Of a DNA stretch of 37,995 nt, positions 23,045-31,561 are shown one piece after another. The position numbers were made by a program, and so were the translations under genes. The stretch's first letter is position 1. Each line of letters starts with the position of its first letter. The stretch is from Clostridiales bacterium (GTDB taxonomy: Bacteria > Bacillota > Clostridia > Saccharofermentanales > Saccharofermentanaceae), in the NCBI GenBank assembly GCA_017615325.1, contig JAGAAI010000043.1, forward strand, positions 1 to 37,995, written 5' to 3'. The notes below the pieces were generated by a model that made no database searches, was not told the DNA's origin, and saw nothing but the letters and a program-made list of their open reading frames with translations.

Positions 23045-23133
23045 TGGCGGAGCCGGTGGGATTCGAACCCACGTGCCCTTTCGGACAAACGGTTTTCAAG
23101 ACCGCCTCGTTATGACCACTTCGATACAGCTCC
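23045..23133 (-). tRNA. tRNA-Ser (UGA anticodon)
   Basis: Read leftward, the gene runs from GGAGCTG to CGGCTCC G plus an encoded CCA, with a long variable arm (TTTGTCCGAAAGGGCACG region), as expected for class II tRNA-Ser. The anticodon loop CTTGAAA inside the stem CGGT/ACCG gives anticodon TGA (UGA), reading UCA and related serine codons. The T-loop GGGTTCGAATCCC is canonical. The 89-nt length includes CCA. Confidence 0.97.
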
Positions 23134-23155
23134 ATAGTCTTATGATACGGAGGCT

Positions 23156-23184
23156 ATTTTACTGTATTAGGAGCTTTTTTTCAA
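23156..23184 (-). promoter_or_regulatory. promoter of tRNA-Ser
   Basis: TTGAAA (23179-23184) and TAAAAT (23156-23161), read leftward, are exactly 17 nt apart, and the mature tRNA begins 23 nt after the -10. Confidence 0.75.
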
Positions 23185-23276
23185 TAATCAATTCGATTTG
23201 GATCCCGGAAGCTGCAACAAACTGACTCCAAGATTTGTATTAATGGTAAACCCGCCCGGAATAGGAGGATACGAGA

Positions 23277-24563
23277 ATGAATATAAACATAAGACAAACC
23301 ATATGCACACTCTTACTAATACCTGTGACCTTAACAGGCTGTAAGATGGCTTTGCCTGTGGATACAAGGGCAGATCAGGACAAAGCGAATGATGCTGACC
23401 TGATTATCTCAACACCGGCAGATGAAGAGTCTTCAGACTATGAAGAGAATGATTATGCCAGGGTGCCGGATATGGATTATGAAGATCCGAATCTCAATAT
23501 AAAGCTAACGGATCTTTCCGGAAAAGCGCTTGCTGCCATAGAATCTTCAGACAGCGGGATGATAGTTCCCGACATGGGCGTATTCTATAAATGCAATGAT
23601 GAGTACCGCCTTACAAAGATGACAGAAAACGGAAAGAAAGAAGATATCATATTAGGGTCTGCTAAAGAGTATTCTTATGAGACCTTCTACGCAAGGACCT
23701 GCATTGATAACATGCTTTATACTCTGGCCATTAAAGGGGATCTTCAGGATCAGAAAGAAGATCAGTTATACCTTGTAGAGTTTGATCTTAAGGAAGGAAC
23801 GGAAAATGAATATCTGATCTCGGATAACGGCTTCCCTTATGTTTCATTGACATCACGGGACGGCAAGATCATCCTTTTCTTCCACGACCAGAAGGAAAAG
23901 CTTACAGACCGCATTATCGAATTTGACTGTTCCACAAAGAACATCCGCGAACTCTTAACATATACTCTCGATAACGATCTTGCCGGAGAAAGCGTAAGGA
24001 GCATATACGCTGACAAAGATGCGTTATATCTATTAAAGGTTGTTTATAACAGCAACAATAATATATCGATGGCTATCGATGTTTTTGACAAAGACTACAA
24101 AAAGATCAAAGATTACGATATCACCGACGCGATGAAGAAAGCTACTGTCGAAACTACTAATATGGAAGATCTGAATGAGCTGATCCAGCCCGTATCCTCT
24201 TTTAATATCTTTGACGGTAGATATATCTACTATGAAAACTTCAGCGTAACACGGGCCTTTATCGACCTTAAAGACTCTTCCCTCCTCTATGCTATACCGG
24301 AACCTTTTACAAGTTCTTCAGGCAACGGACCAAAGGTCTTCTATTCCCTCTTCTGCCTGGAATCCAAGGATAGCATAGACCCGGAGTCTCTTTATATCTT
24401 TGACAACGGAGAACTCAAAAAAATACCGACCGCCATACTCGATGACGGTCAGCAGATTTCATCTGTTACGGCTTCCCCTGACGGATACTATATGGTCTCC
24501 ATCTGCGGTGAGGATAACACGCCCTATTTGGCTAAGATAGTCTCTAGCTCAGAATTGAGATGA
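23277..24563 (+). CDS. lipoprotein of unknown function, possibly beta-propeller
   Basis: This 428-residue protein starts at 23277 behind AGGAGG. It has a signal peptide with lipobox LTGC (Cys22), an acidic linker (DEESSDYEENDYA), and a long repetitive beta-rich body. Segments such as YNSNNNISMAIDVFDKDYK and the final TASPDGYYMVSICGEDN recall blades of a beta-propeller, but I cannot assign a family. It is convergent with parB: its last 20 nt overlap the parB 3' end. Outward-facing lipoproteins are frequent in this window and this one is probably membrane-anchored. Confidence 0.75.
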   Translation: MNINIRQTICTLLLIPVTLTGCKMALPVDTRADQDKANDADLIISTPADEESSDYEENDYARVPDMDYEDPNLNIKLTDLSGKALAAIESSDSGMIVPDMGVFYKCNDEYRLTKMTENGKKEDIILGSAKEYSYETFYARTCIDNMLYTLAIKGDLQDQKEDQLYLVEFDLKEGTENEYLISDNGFPYVSLTSRDGKIILFFHDQKEKLTDRIIEFDCSTKNIRELLTYTLDNDLAGESVRSIYADKDALYLLKVVYNSNNNISMAIDVFDKDYKKIKDYDITDAMKKATVETTNMEDLNELIQPVSSFNIFDGRYIYYENFSVTRAFIDLKDSSLLYAIPEPFTSSSGNGPKVFYSLFCLESKDSIDPESLYIFDNGELKKIPTAILDDGQQISSVTASPDGYYMVSICGEDNTPYLAKIVSSSELR

Positions 24564-25419
24564 TACGGTCTAAGTCTTCGTTATCCTTATAGTCGATAAC
24601 GATCTTACCCTTACCTGTTGTCTGGTCTGTTATCTTTATCTTAACACGTGACCCCAGAGACTTCTTGAGTTTAGTCTCAACCTCTTTGATGCTCAGTTTA
24701 ACCTGAGCATCAAGAGGTTTCTGGGGTTTAGCCAATCCCTTTGTATCTTTTTTCTCTGAGAACTTCTTTACATAGTCTTCTGCCTGGCGGACGCTCATGT
24801 CCTTTGCCATGATAACGTCAGCAACCTGACGCTGCTCTTCCTTATCCTTAAGCGACAGAAGAGCCTTTGCGTGACCTGCCGTAAGGTCACCGCTTACGAT
24901 AAAGTCCTGAAGAGATTCATCTATATTTGTAAGTCTGATGGTATTTGCAACTGTAGCTCTTGGAACACCGATCTTCTTTGCAAGCTGTTCCTGTGTGAGC
25001 TTATATTCCTTCAGAAGATTCTGCATTGCAAAAGCAGTTTCCATCGGATTCAGATCTTCCCTCTGGAGATTCTCTATAAGAGCCTGTTCCATCGTCTGTC
25101 TGTCAGTAAGATCCCTTACTATTGCAGGTATTACCTTAAGACCGGCAAGACGCGCTGCACGCCAGCGTCTCTCTCCTGCAACGATGATGTATCTGTCTTT
25201 CTTGCGCTGAACGATTATAGGCTGAATTATGCCGTTTTCCTTGATGGATTCAGCGAGTTCTGCAATACTTTCTTCATCGAAGTTCTTTCTTGGCTGTTTT
25301 GAATTAGGATTGATATCCGTGATCTTAAGTTCTGTTACGGAATCAGACTTATTCTCGGGGATCCCGTCTGAAGATATAAGGGCACCAAGTCCTTTGCCCA
25401 GTCCTTTTTTAGCTGTCAT
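24544..25419 (-). CDS. parB: chromosome-partitioning protein ParB (Spo0J)
   Basis: This 291-residue ParB/Spo0J protein has an N-terminal GLGKGLGALIS motif, a CTPase domain with VAGERRWRAARLAGL, a helix-turn-helix (LTQEQLAKKIGVPRATVANTIRL) and a C-terminal dimer domain. It binds parS, spreads as a CTP clamp and helps load SMC for origin segregation. It starts at the ATG at 25419 behind AGGAGG, 33 nt after the parA stop. Two parS sites lie upstream of parA. Confidence 0.97.
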   Translation of the reverse strand: MTAKKGLGKGLGALISSDGIPENKSDSVTELKITDINPNSKQPRKNFDEESIAELAESIKENGIIQPIIVQRKKDRYIIVAGERRWRAARLAGLKVIPAIVRDLTDRQTMEQALIENLQREDLNPMETAFAMQNLLKEYKLTQEQLAKKIGVPRATVANTIRLTNIDESLQDFIVSGDLTAGHAKALLSLKDKEEQRQVADVIMAKDMSVRQAEDYVKKFSEKKDTKGLAKPQKPLDAQVKLSIKEVETKLKKSLGSRVKIKITDQTTGKGKIVIDYKDNEDLDRIISILS

Positions 25420-25452
25420 ATGCGCCTCCTATATATAGATGCGTGTCTATGT

Positions 25453-26214
25453 TTATTTGGTTCTCTTGATAACTTCTGCAGCCAGTGCCTCGTAAGCCTT
25501 TGCGCCCTTTGAGGACTTATCGTAATCCGATATAGCAAGCCCGTGGCTGGGAGCCTCTGCAAGCCTTACGTTCCTGGGAATAATGGTTTTAAAGACCTTC
25601 TTCTTAAAGTATTCTTCCACTTCTTCCCTAACCTGCTTTGACAGCTGCGTCCTCATATCGAACATGGTAAGGACAACGCCTACGATCTCGATATCAGGAT
25701 TAAGCTTCTTCTTTACTATATTGATCGTCTCAACAAGCTGGGACAGACCCTCTAATGCGTAGTACTCGCCCTGAATGGGGATAATGATCCCGTCAGACGC
25801 AGTCAGGGCATTAATGGTGAGAAGTCCAAGTGAAGGAGGACAGTCTATGATAATGTAATCGTAATCGTCCTTTATCTCTTCAATAGCGCTCCTCAGGATA
25901 TTCTCTCTTGATATTGCATTAACAAGTTCAACCTCAGCACCTGCAAGATTAATGTTTGTGGGGATTATATCCACATTCTGCGCGCTGGATTCAAAGATAA
26001 CATCTCTTACGGGGCATTCATTGATCAGGAGATCATATGTCGTATTCTCCAGTTCGCTCTTCTCGATCCCAAGGCCGCTCGTAGCATTGGCCTGAGGGTC
26101 AAGATCTACCAGAAGCACCCTCTTTTTCTTTTTGCCGATGTATGAAGCAAGGCTCACGGCTGTTGTCGTCTTGCCTACTCCGCCCTTCTGATTTACCAGT
26201 GAGATTACCTTCAT
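25453..26214 (-). CDS. parA: chromosome-partitioning ATPase ParA (Soj)
   Basis: This 253-residue deviant Walker ATPase has the N-terminal NQKGGVGKTTTAVSLA, a VLLVDLDPQANAT stretch and IIIDCPPSLG. It binds DNA as an ATP dimer and is released by ParB, moving origins and influencing DnaA. It starts at 26214 behind AAGGAGGGG. It is the first gene of the parA-parB operon, and the parS pair lies 109-173 nt upstream. Confidence 0.97.
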   Translation of the reverse strand: MKVISLVNQKGGVGKTTTAVSLASYIGKKKKRVLLVDLDPQANATSGLGIEKSELENTTYDLLINECPVRDVIFESSAQNVDIIPTNINLAGAEVELVNAISRENILRSAIEEIKDDYDYIIIDCPPSLGLLTINALTASDGIIIPIQGEYYALEGLSQLVETINIVKKKLNPDIEIVGVVLTMFDMRTQLSKQVREEVEEYFKKKVFKTIIPRNVRLAEAPSHGLAISDYDKSSKGAKAYEALAAEVIKRTK

Positions 26215-26322
26215 CTTTTCCCCTCCTTATATTATTTTTATTATAATAACATTACTGATATTAATATTTTCGCTGTAAAACGATTTGATACCTAATTGTA
26301 AAATTCAATCTATACTCCAAAT

Positions 26323-26338
26323 TGTTCCACGTGGAACA
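26323..26338. promoter_or_regulatory. parS site 1
   Basis: TGTTCCACGTGGAACA is a perfect 16-bp palindrome, a close match to the Spo0J/ParB consensus TGTTNCACGTGAAACA. Extended symmetry ATTGTTCCACGTGGAACAAT spans 26321-26340. This is where ParB loads. Confidence 0.93.
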
Positions 26339-26371
26339 ATTGGCTGTTTGATCAGATCATACGATCATGAA

Positions 26372-26387
26372 TGTTCCACGTGGAACA
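26372..26387. promoter_or_regulatory. parS site 2
   Basis: This is a second copy of TGTTCCACGTGGAACA, with its first base 49 bp from the first. The two are between gyrB and parA. A close pair is compatible with cooperative ParB loading. Confidence 0.93.
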
Positions 26388-26390
26388 ATT

Positions 26391-26428
26391 TAAAAAGGGC
26401 CCGGCCATTCCATTGTGCCGGACCCTTA
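26391..26428 (-). terminator. intrinsic terminator downstream of gyrB
   Basis: Read leftward, AAGGGTCCGGC / GCCGGGCCCTT form an 11-bp stem with one T:G pair and a 10-nt loop, followed by TTTTTAAA. It begins 22 nt after the gyrB stop and ends just before parS site 2. Confidence 0.85.
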
Positions 26429-26449
26429 TCTCGAACAGTTTGCCCTGCG

Positions 26450-28549
26450 TCAAGTGTCTATGTTAGCAAGCTTCGCATTCTGCTGGATGAATTCCTTACG
26501 GGGTTCTACCTGATCGCCCATCAGGAGTGTAAATGTCTCATCTGCAGCCTGCGCATCCTCAAGAGTAACCTTAAGAAGTTTACGTGTCGCGGGATTCATC
26601 GTTGTTTTCCAAAGCTGTTCAGAGTCCATCTCACCAAGACCCTTAAACCTTTGGATAGAGGGATTCTCCCAATTATGTTCCTTCTTGATCCTCTCTACTT
26701 CCTTCTCGTCATATGCATAATACTCTTCATCACCCTTATAGACCTTAAAGAGAGGCGGGCAGGCGATATATACATATCCGCCGTCAACAAGAGGCCTTAA
26801 GTATCTGAAGAAGAACGTAAGGAGAAGTGTCCTGATATGTGAACCGTCGACGTCGGCATCAGCCATGATGATGCACTTATGATATCTCAGTTTGCTCTCA
26901 TCGAATTCATCACCGATCCCGGCACCCAATGCCATAACGACAGGCTGGAGTTTCTCATTGGAATAGACTTTATCTATTCTTGCCTTCTCTACATTGAGCA
27001 TCTTACCCCAGAGAGGCAGGATCGCCTGATATTTACGCTCTCTTCCCTGCTTAGCGGATCCGCCTGCGGAGTCACCCTCAACGATGAAGATCTCACAGAA
27101 CTCAGCTTCATTGGACTGGCAGTCAGCAAGCTTACCCGGCAGTGAATTGTTCTCGAATACGGTCTTCCTTCTTGTGAGCTCTCTGGCCTTTTTGGCTGCG
27201 TCTCTTGCTCTTGAAGCGGATAAGCACTTATCCATGATGAGCTTAGCCATATCAGGATGCTCTTCTAAGTATTCAGAAAGCTTCTCGTTAACAACACCTT
27301 CTACCATAGGTCTTACCTCGGCATTACCGAGCTTACTCTTGGTCTGACCTTCGAACTGGGGATCAGGCAGTTTAACAGAGATGATAGCTGCAAGTCCTTC
27401 TCTTGTATCCTCGCCCTGGAGCTTGGGATCGTTATCCTTAAGGAACTTGTACTTCCTTGCGTAGTCGTTGATGACCTTGGTCATGGAAGTCCTGAATCCC
27501 GTAAGATGCGTACCGCCTTCGGGAGTCGCGATGTTATTGGCATAGCAGTAAACGGTCTCCTGATATGAATCGTTGTACTGCAGAGCGATCTCGACAAAGC
27601 ATTCGCCTGATTTTGTTGCGAAATAGATGGGCTTCTCATTGATAGGCTGCTTATGGCGGTTAAGATACTCTACGAATGATACGATACCGCCGTCGTAGTG
27701 AAGATGCTTACTTACAGGTTCTTCTCCTCTGTCGTCGATAAGATCGATCGTAACTTCCTTGTTAAGGAAAGCCATCTCCCTGTATCTTGTGATCATGGAA
27801 TCAAAATCGAATGTGATATCAGGGAAGATAGAGTTATCAGGGATAAATGTAGTTGTAGTACCCGTATCGGAAGGATCACACTCACCGATAACGTGAAGAG
27901 GAACCGTTGTAACACCCTTCTCAAACTGGATATCGTAGATCTTTCCTTCTCTTTTTACCTGAACGCTCATATGGTCAGAAAGGGCGTTAACTACTGATGC
28001 GCCAACACCGTGAAGACCACCTGATATACTGTATGCTCCGCCACCGAACTTACCGCCTGCATGGAGTATCGTATGCACTACTTCAACCGTGGGAATGCCC
28101 TGTTTGGGATGGATTCCTACAGGGATTCCTGATCCGTTATCAACTACGGTAACACTGCCGTCTTTATTAAGCGTAACAGTAATGGTATCGCATCTTCCTG
28201 CAAGAGCTTCATCAACGGAATTTGCCACGATCTCATATACTAAGTGGTGAAGACCTCTGGGAGTCGTATCACCTATATACATTCCGGGTCTCTTACGGAC
28301 GGCTTCAAGGCCCTCTAAGACCTGAATATCGCCTTCGTCGTATTCGCTGTTATTGGATGTATCGAACTCATCCTGTCCTTCGGATACTTCCTTGACATCC
28401 TCGAGTTTTTCCTCGGCAAAATCCTCGGTCAAGGCCCTGGGATTCTCGGCAAGATTACGGAGTTCGTCGGAATCTGACTCCTCAACAGGCTGGAAATAAA
28501 GGTCAACCTCGCCCGTTATCTTCTTTTCTTCGTTATTGTTGTCACTCAT
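26450..28549 (-). CDS. gyrB: DNA gyrase subunit B with a 65-residue acidic N-terminal extension
   Basis: This is the ATPase subunit of DNA gyrase, which introduces negative supercoils. The usual start [24 protein letters not shown] begins only near residue 70. The 699-residue protein therefore carries an extra Asp/Glu-rich stretch (1-66). Other landmarks are the ATP-binding [10 protein letters not shown] and [13 protein letters not shown], the TOPRIM motif [13 protein letters not shown], and the [19 protein letters not shown] region. The extension is likely real: the ATG at 28549 follows GAGG at 7 nt, and there is no Met between residue 1 and the GMYIG methionine at 90. gyrA, often adjacent, is not in the window; parS and parAB follow instead. 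Confidence 0.96.
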   Translation of the reverse strand: MSDNNNEEKKITGEVDLYFQPVEESDSDELRNLAENPRALTEDFAEEKLEDVKEVSEGQDEFDTSNNSEYDEGDIQVLEGLEAVRKRPGMYIGDTTPRGLHHLVYEIVANSVDEALAGRCDTITVTLNKDGSVTVVDNGSGIPVGIHPKQGIPTVEVVHTILHAGGKFGGGAYSISGGLHGVGASVVNALSDHMSVQVKREGKIYDIQFEKGVTTVPLHVIGECDPSDTGTTTTFIPDNSIFPDITFDFDSMITRYREMAFLNKEVTIDLIDDRGEEPVSKHLHYDGGIVSFVEYLNRHKQPINEKPIYFATKSGECFVEIALQYNDSYQETVYCYANNIATPEGGTHLTGFRTSMTKVINDYARKYKFLKDNDPKLQGEDTREGLAAIISVKLPDPQFEGQTKSKLGNAEVRPMVEGVVNEKLSEYLEEHPDMAKLIMDKCLSASRARDAAKKARELTRRKTVFENNSLPGKLADCQSNEAEFCEIFIVEGDSAGGSAKQGRERKYQAILPLWGKMLNVEKARIDKVYSNEKLQPVVMALGAGIGDEFDESKLRYHKCIIMADADVDGSHIRTLLLTFFFRYLRPLVDGGYVYIACPPLFKVYKGDEEYYAYDEKEVERIKKEHNWENPSIQRFKGLGEMDSEQLWKTTMNPATRKLLKVTLEDAQAADETFTLLMGDQVEPRKEFIQQNAKLANIDT

Positions 28550-28574
28550 GCTCTAACCTCTTATATTTATTATA

Positions 28575-28589
28575 TTTGTAACAATGTTA
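28575..28589. repeat. TTTGTAACAATGTTA motif upstream of gyrB
   Basis: This is an exact copy of the 15-mer found upstream of the peroxidase gene. Here it is 26 nt before the gyrB start codon, next to a TATAAT on the minus strand. It contains the palindrome TAACAATGTTA. Role unknown. Confidence 0.4.
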
Positions 28590-28609
28590 AACCGGCATAT
28601 CAGCGTAAT

Positions 28610-28852
28610 TCACAGGGATTCAAGTCTCTTTAATAGGACAGATGCAGATATCGAACAAACATAAGTTTTGTCATCTGCAATGACCAGGCTCTCCGGGATA
28701 TCCCTGGTAAGATACTGCAATCTTCCGGCCTCATCCTCGGATCTCATAAACCTTGCAATTGTCCCTGATGCAGGGTCGGCTGTGGACAGATCTACCACGG
28801 CGGAAACCTGCTTCAAAGGTATGGACTTGTCATCTTCAATATGAACGTACAT
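28610..28852 (-). CDS. remB: RemB-like small regulator (DUF370 family)
   Basis: This 80-residue protein starts at the ATG at 28852 (MYVHIEDDKSIPLKQVSAVVDL), which matches the start of RemB/YaaB-type proteins; an upstream Met at 28870 adds six residues without support. Its place between recF and gyrB is the same as Bacillus subtilis yaaB/remB. RemB, with RemA, is linked to biofilm matrix and osmoprotection genes. The DUF370-type fold suggests a DNA-binding ring. Confidence 0.75.
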   Translation of the reverse strand: MYVHIEDDKSIPLKQVSAVVDLSTADPASGTIARFMRSEDEAGRLQYLTRDIPESLVIADDKTYVCSISASVLLKRLESL

Positions 28853-28915
28853 ATGATCACCAAAGCACATTATACCATAATATGCTTATTACAAGTATTA
28901 TATATGGGATTTTTC

Positions 28916-30124
28916 TCAATTATCTTCGGCAATATTCCCGTTTTCAACGTGAAAGTAGGTCACATTGCTGTCGAAAAGCTTTCCGCTGCTCTCTTTATCG
29001 GTACAGGTGATGAAGATCTGGGCGCCTTTCATGAGTTCTACGATCCTCTGTCTTCTTCTGGAGTCAAGTTCAGAGAAGACATCATCGAGCAGCAATATCG
29101 GGGTAGAAGAGACAAACTGCTTTACAATCACAAGTTCAGCAGCTTTAAGGGACAGAGCGGCAGATCTTTGCTGGCCCTGGGACGCATAATCCTTGGCCGG
29201 CATGTCATTGATCAGGATAGTAAGGTCATCCTTATGGGTCCCTACGGATGAATAGCCATGTTCCTTATCCGTTTTACGGGCATTCTGGAGCTTTCCCAGG
29301 ATATATTCAGACAGGATAGCCTTAATCTTCGCATAATCGCCCTCAGAGAGGCCGTATGACATATATACGGTTAGATTATCGTTTTCGACGAGGAAAGCCT
29401 TCAGAAGGTCTATACAGCCCGTTATGGTGTTATATGTGATCTTAAGGTCTTCCTTGCTGTCTGATATAAGCCTGTGATCTGCCTGTGCATACTGTGAGAG
29501 GAGAAGGATAAACCTGTATCTTGCAAGTATTATGTCGGCTGATGTGTCTGCTATGGAATAATCCAGCATATTAAGTTCCATCTCACCGGTTCCTTTATAG
29601 GACTGATCGAACTTGAGCTTCTTTAAGAAGTTGTTTTTCTGTCCTGAGAGCCTCTGGATCGTATAGAGATGGTTAAGGTAAGTAGGGGAGACCTTGGTTA
29701 TCAGGGAATTGATAAACCTTCTCCTGTTAACAGGCATGCTCTTGACGATCTTAAGGTCCTCGGGAGTGAATATAACAGTGTTACAGATATTGATAAATTC
29801 GGATGCGCGGGCAACTTTGATGTTATCTACATAAAGATCCTTCTTATCACTCTGAAGGCTGTATTCCACCCTTGTGGAGACGGGAGAATGGTCGTCATCT
29901 TCGGCGAATATCCCGATCTTATAACCGTCCTTGCCGAACATGACCATCTCTTTGTCACCTGAGTTACGGCAGGATTCAAGTCCTGTCCCGTAACAGACGG
30001 CATCGATGAGATTAGTCTTGCCCTGGGCATTATTGCCATAGAGAATATTAACAGAAGGCCCGACCGTCATGTCGAGCCTTCCGTAGTTTCTGTAATCTTC
30101 CAGGACAATCCTTGTTATCTTCAT
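28916..30124 (-). CDS. recF: DNA replication and repair protein RecF
   Basis: This 402-residue ABC-like ATPase has Walker A GNNAQGKTN (30-38), a Q/signature segment YASQGQQRSAALSLKAAEL near 310-330, and Walker B ILLLDDVFSELD. It loads RecA at gaps with RecO/RecR. Its ATG overlaps the dnaN stop by one base (TAATG), typical of a coupled dnaN-recF unit. The length is slightly above the usual 360-375. Confidence 0.96.
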   Translation of the reverse strand: MKITRIVLEDYRNYGRLDMTVGPSVNILYGNNAQGKTNLIDAVCYGTGLESCRNSGDKEMVMFGKDGYKIGIFAEDDDHSPVSTRVEYSLQSDKKDLYVDNIKVARASEFINICNTVIFTPEDLKIVKSMPVNRRRFINSLITKVSPTYLNHLYTIQRLSGQKNNFLKKLKFDQSYKGTGEMELNMLDYSIADTSADIILARYRFILLLSQYAQADHRLISDSKEDLKITYNTITGCIDLLKAFLVENDNLTVYMSYGLSEGDYAKIKAILSEYILGKLQNARKTDKEHGYSSVGTHKDDLTILINDMPAKDYASQGQQRSAALSLKAAELVIVKQFVSSTPILLLDDVFSELDSRRRQRIVELMKGAQIFITCTDKESSGKLFDSNVTYFHVENGNIAEDN

Positions 30125-31233
30125 TATCTTCTAACGGGAAGGATCAGATATATGAATTCCTCGCCTTCAACAGGCTTTATAAGACATGGTCCCTGGTTAC
30201 CTGAGAACTCGATCCTTATCTTATCGCAGGTTACGTTCTTTAAAGCATCAAGGAGGAACTTAACATTGAAGTCGATATCGAAAGAAGCACCTTCGATCTC
30301 GGCATCGATAGGCTCATCCATGATACCGTTCTCTGTTCTTGCAGATACGATGATGTCACTGCCGTCGCTGTGGAGCTGAACGGGTGACTGTGACTTCTCT
30401 GTATTCATTATGATAAGAGCAGCTCTGTCACAAGCAGAGAGGACTGCCTTACAATCACATGTAACAACAGATGTGGGATTCTTCGAGATGATGGAATCCA
30501 CATTGATGAAGTCACCATCGATCAATCTTGAGATGATCCTTACATCACCCATATCGAAAAGGAGATGTTGGGAAGACATGTAGATCACGATCTCAGAATC
30601 TTCCTCATCACTTAAGATCTTGGCAATCTCACTAAGTGTCTTACCGGGAACGATGTAGTTGATGACAGGGAAGTCCTGACCCATATCAGCTCTGTTGACA
30701 GCCATCCTGAATCCGTCAACAGATACCAGGGACATGATGTGTCCGTCAGATGTAAGGTTGCTTCCTGTAAGAACTCTTCTTGCTGCATCCTTGGATACTG
30801 CAAAGTTTGTGTGATTGATCATGTCCTTCAATATCTTCTGTGATACGACAAGCTTGCTGTCTGCATTATCGATAACAGGGATCTTAGGGAAAGGCTCTGA
30901 ATCAAGACCGTTGATCTTGAACTTGGAATTAGCGCAGGATACCTTCAGTGAGAAGTTGGAATCCGTCTCGATATCAACCATCTCATCAGGAAGCTTCTTG
31001 ACCAGGTCTCCGAAGAACTTGGACAATACTACAACCGAACCTTTCTCTTTAACGTCAGCATCGATGAATGCTTCGATGCCTGTCTGGAGGTCATAACCCG
31101 TAAGCTTGATCCCGTTGTCTGTTGTTTCTATTAAAATACCGCTTAAGATCGGTACTGTTGAATTGCTGCTTACTGCTCTTTGTACTGTTGATACAGCATC
31201 AGAAAGAGTATCTTTACTACATGAGAACTTCAT
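30124..31233 (-). CDS. dnaN: DNA polymerase III beta sliding clamp DnaN
   Basis: This 369-residue clamp subunit starts MKFSCSKDTLSDAVSTVQRAV and ends YLILPVRR, as is typical (the C-terminal residues contribute to the client pocket). It has three similar domains of about 120 residues and forms a ring around DNA for Pol III and other clients. It starts at 31233 behind GGAAGGA. It is separated from dnaA by the oriC-like interval and linked downstream to recF. Confidence 0.97.
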   Translation of the reverse strand: MKFSCSKDTLSDAVSTVQRAVSSNSTVPILSGILIETTDNGIKLTGYDLQTGIEAFIDADVKEKGSVVVLSKFFGDLVKKLPDEMVDIETDSNFSLKVSCANSKFKINGLDSEPFPKIPVIDNADSKLVVSQKILKDMINHTNFAVSKDAARRVLTGSNLTSDGHIMSLVSVDGFRMAVNRADMGQDFPVINYIVPGKTLSEIAKILSDEEDSEIVIYMSSQHLLFDMGDVRIISRLIDGDFINVDSIISKNPTSVVTCDCKAVLSACDRAALIIMNTEKSQSPVQLHSDGSDIIVSARTENGIMDEPIDAEIEGASFDIDFNVKFLLDALKNVTCDKIRIEFSGNQGPCLIKPVEGEEFIYLILPVRR

Positions 31234-31561
31234 ATGCTATCCTTCCTGTTACAAATATATTACAAGGAGAATTATATAATAAAAATCACTCGAAATAAAT
31301 ACCCGAAGTCCAGATTGAGACTTTGAGATTTTTCCGCTTTTTATGGATCTTTTATATGTTCACGTAGTCTTTATAAGTCATATGGGTGTAGAAATGTCAA
31401 TAAGTCCCAAAATGCCTTTAAATACTGCAAATTGTTATGTTTGTAACTGTGTTAAATTCTGAGTTATAAACGTTGATAACCGGAAGGTTAATGACACACC
31501 CAAACTTTGAACAATCCGTCTACCTGAAAGTTATGAACTTATCGACAAAAAATGTAGAAAG
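31234..31561. other. dnaN-dnaA intergenic region, probable part of oriC
   Basis: This 328-bp, AT-rich interval lies between dnaN and dnaA, a classic oriC location. I find no perfect TTATCCACA. Four related 9-mers cluster at its dnaA end: TTATAAACG (31464-31472), TTATCAACG on the other strand (31471-31479), TTATGAACT (31531-31539) and TTATCGACA (31539-31547). The first two form the near-palindrome GTTATAAACGTTGATAAC. A TTTGTAACTGTGTTA motif is also present. The other intergenic side of dnaA (32903-33005) is short. Confidence 0.65.

Noticed and set aside
22992..23133. Integration (att) site at tRNA-Ser with adjacent inverted repeat
   Set aside because: No integrase gene, no direct repeat of the tRNA 3' end and no foreign gene block are visible. 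The hairpin is better read as the tRNA terminator.
26323..26387. parS palindromes as transcription terminators or mobile element ends
   Set aside because: They match the ParB consensus exactly, sit next to parA/parB, and lack U-tracts or flanking transposase.
27698..27997. Antisense ORFs inside gyrB
   Set aside because: They overlap conserved GyrB domains and show no ribosome site or family features.
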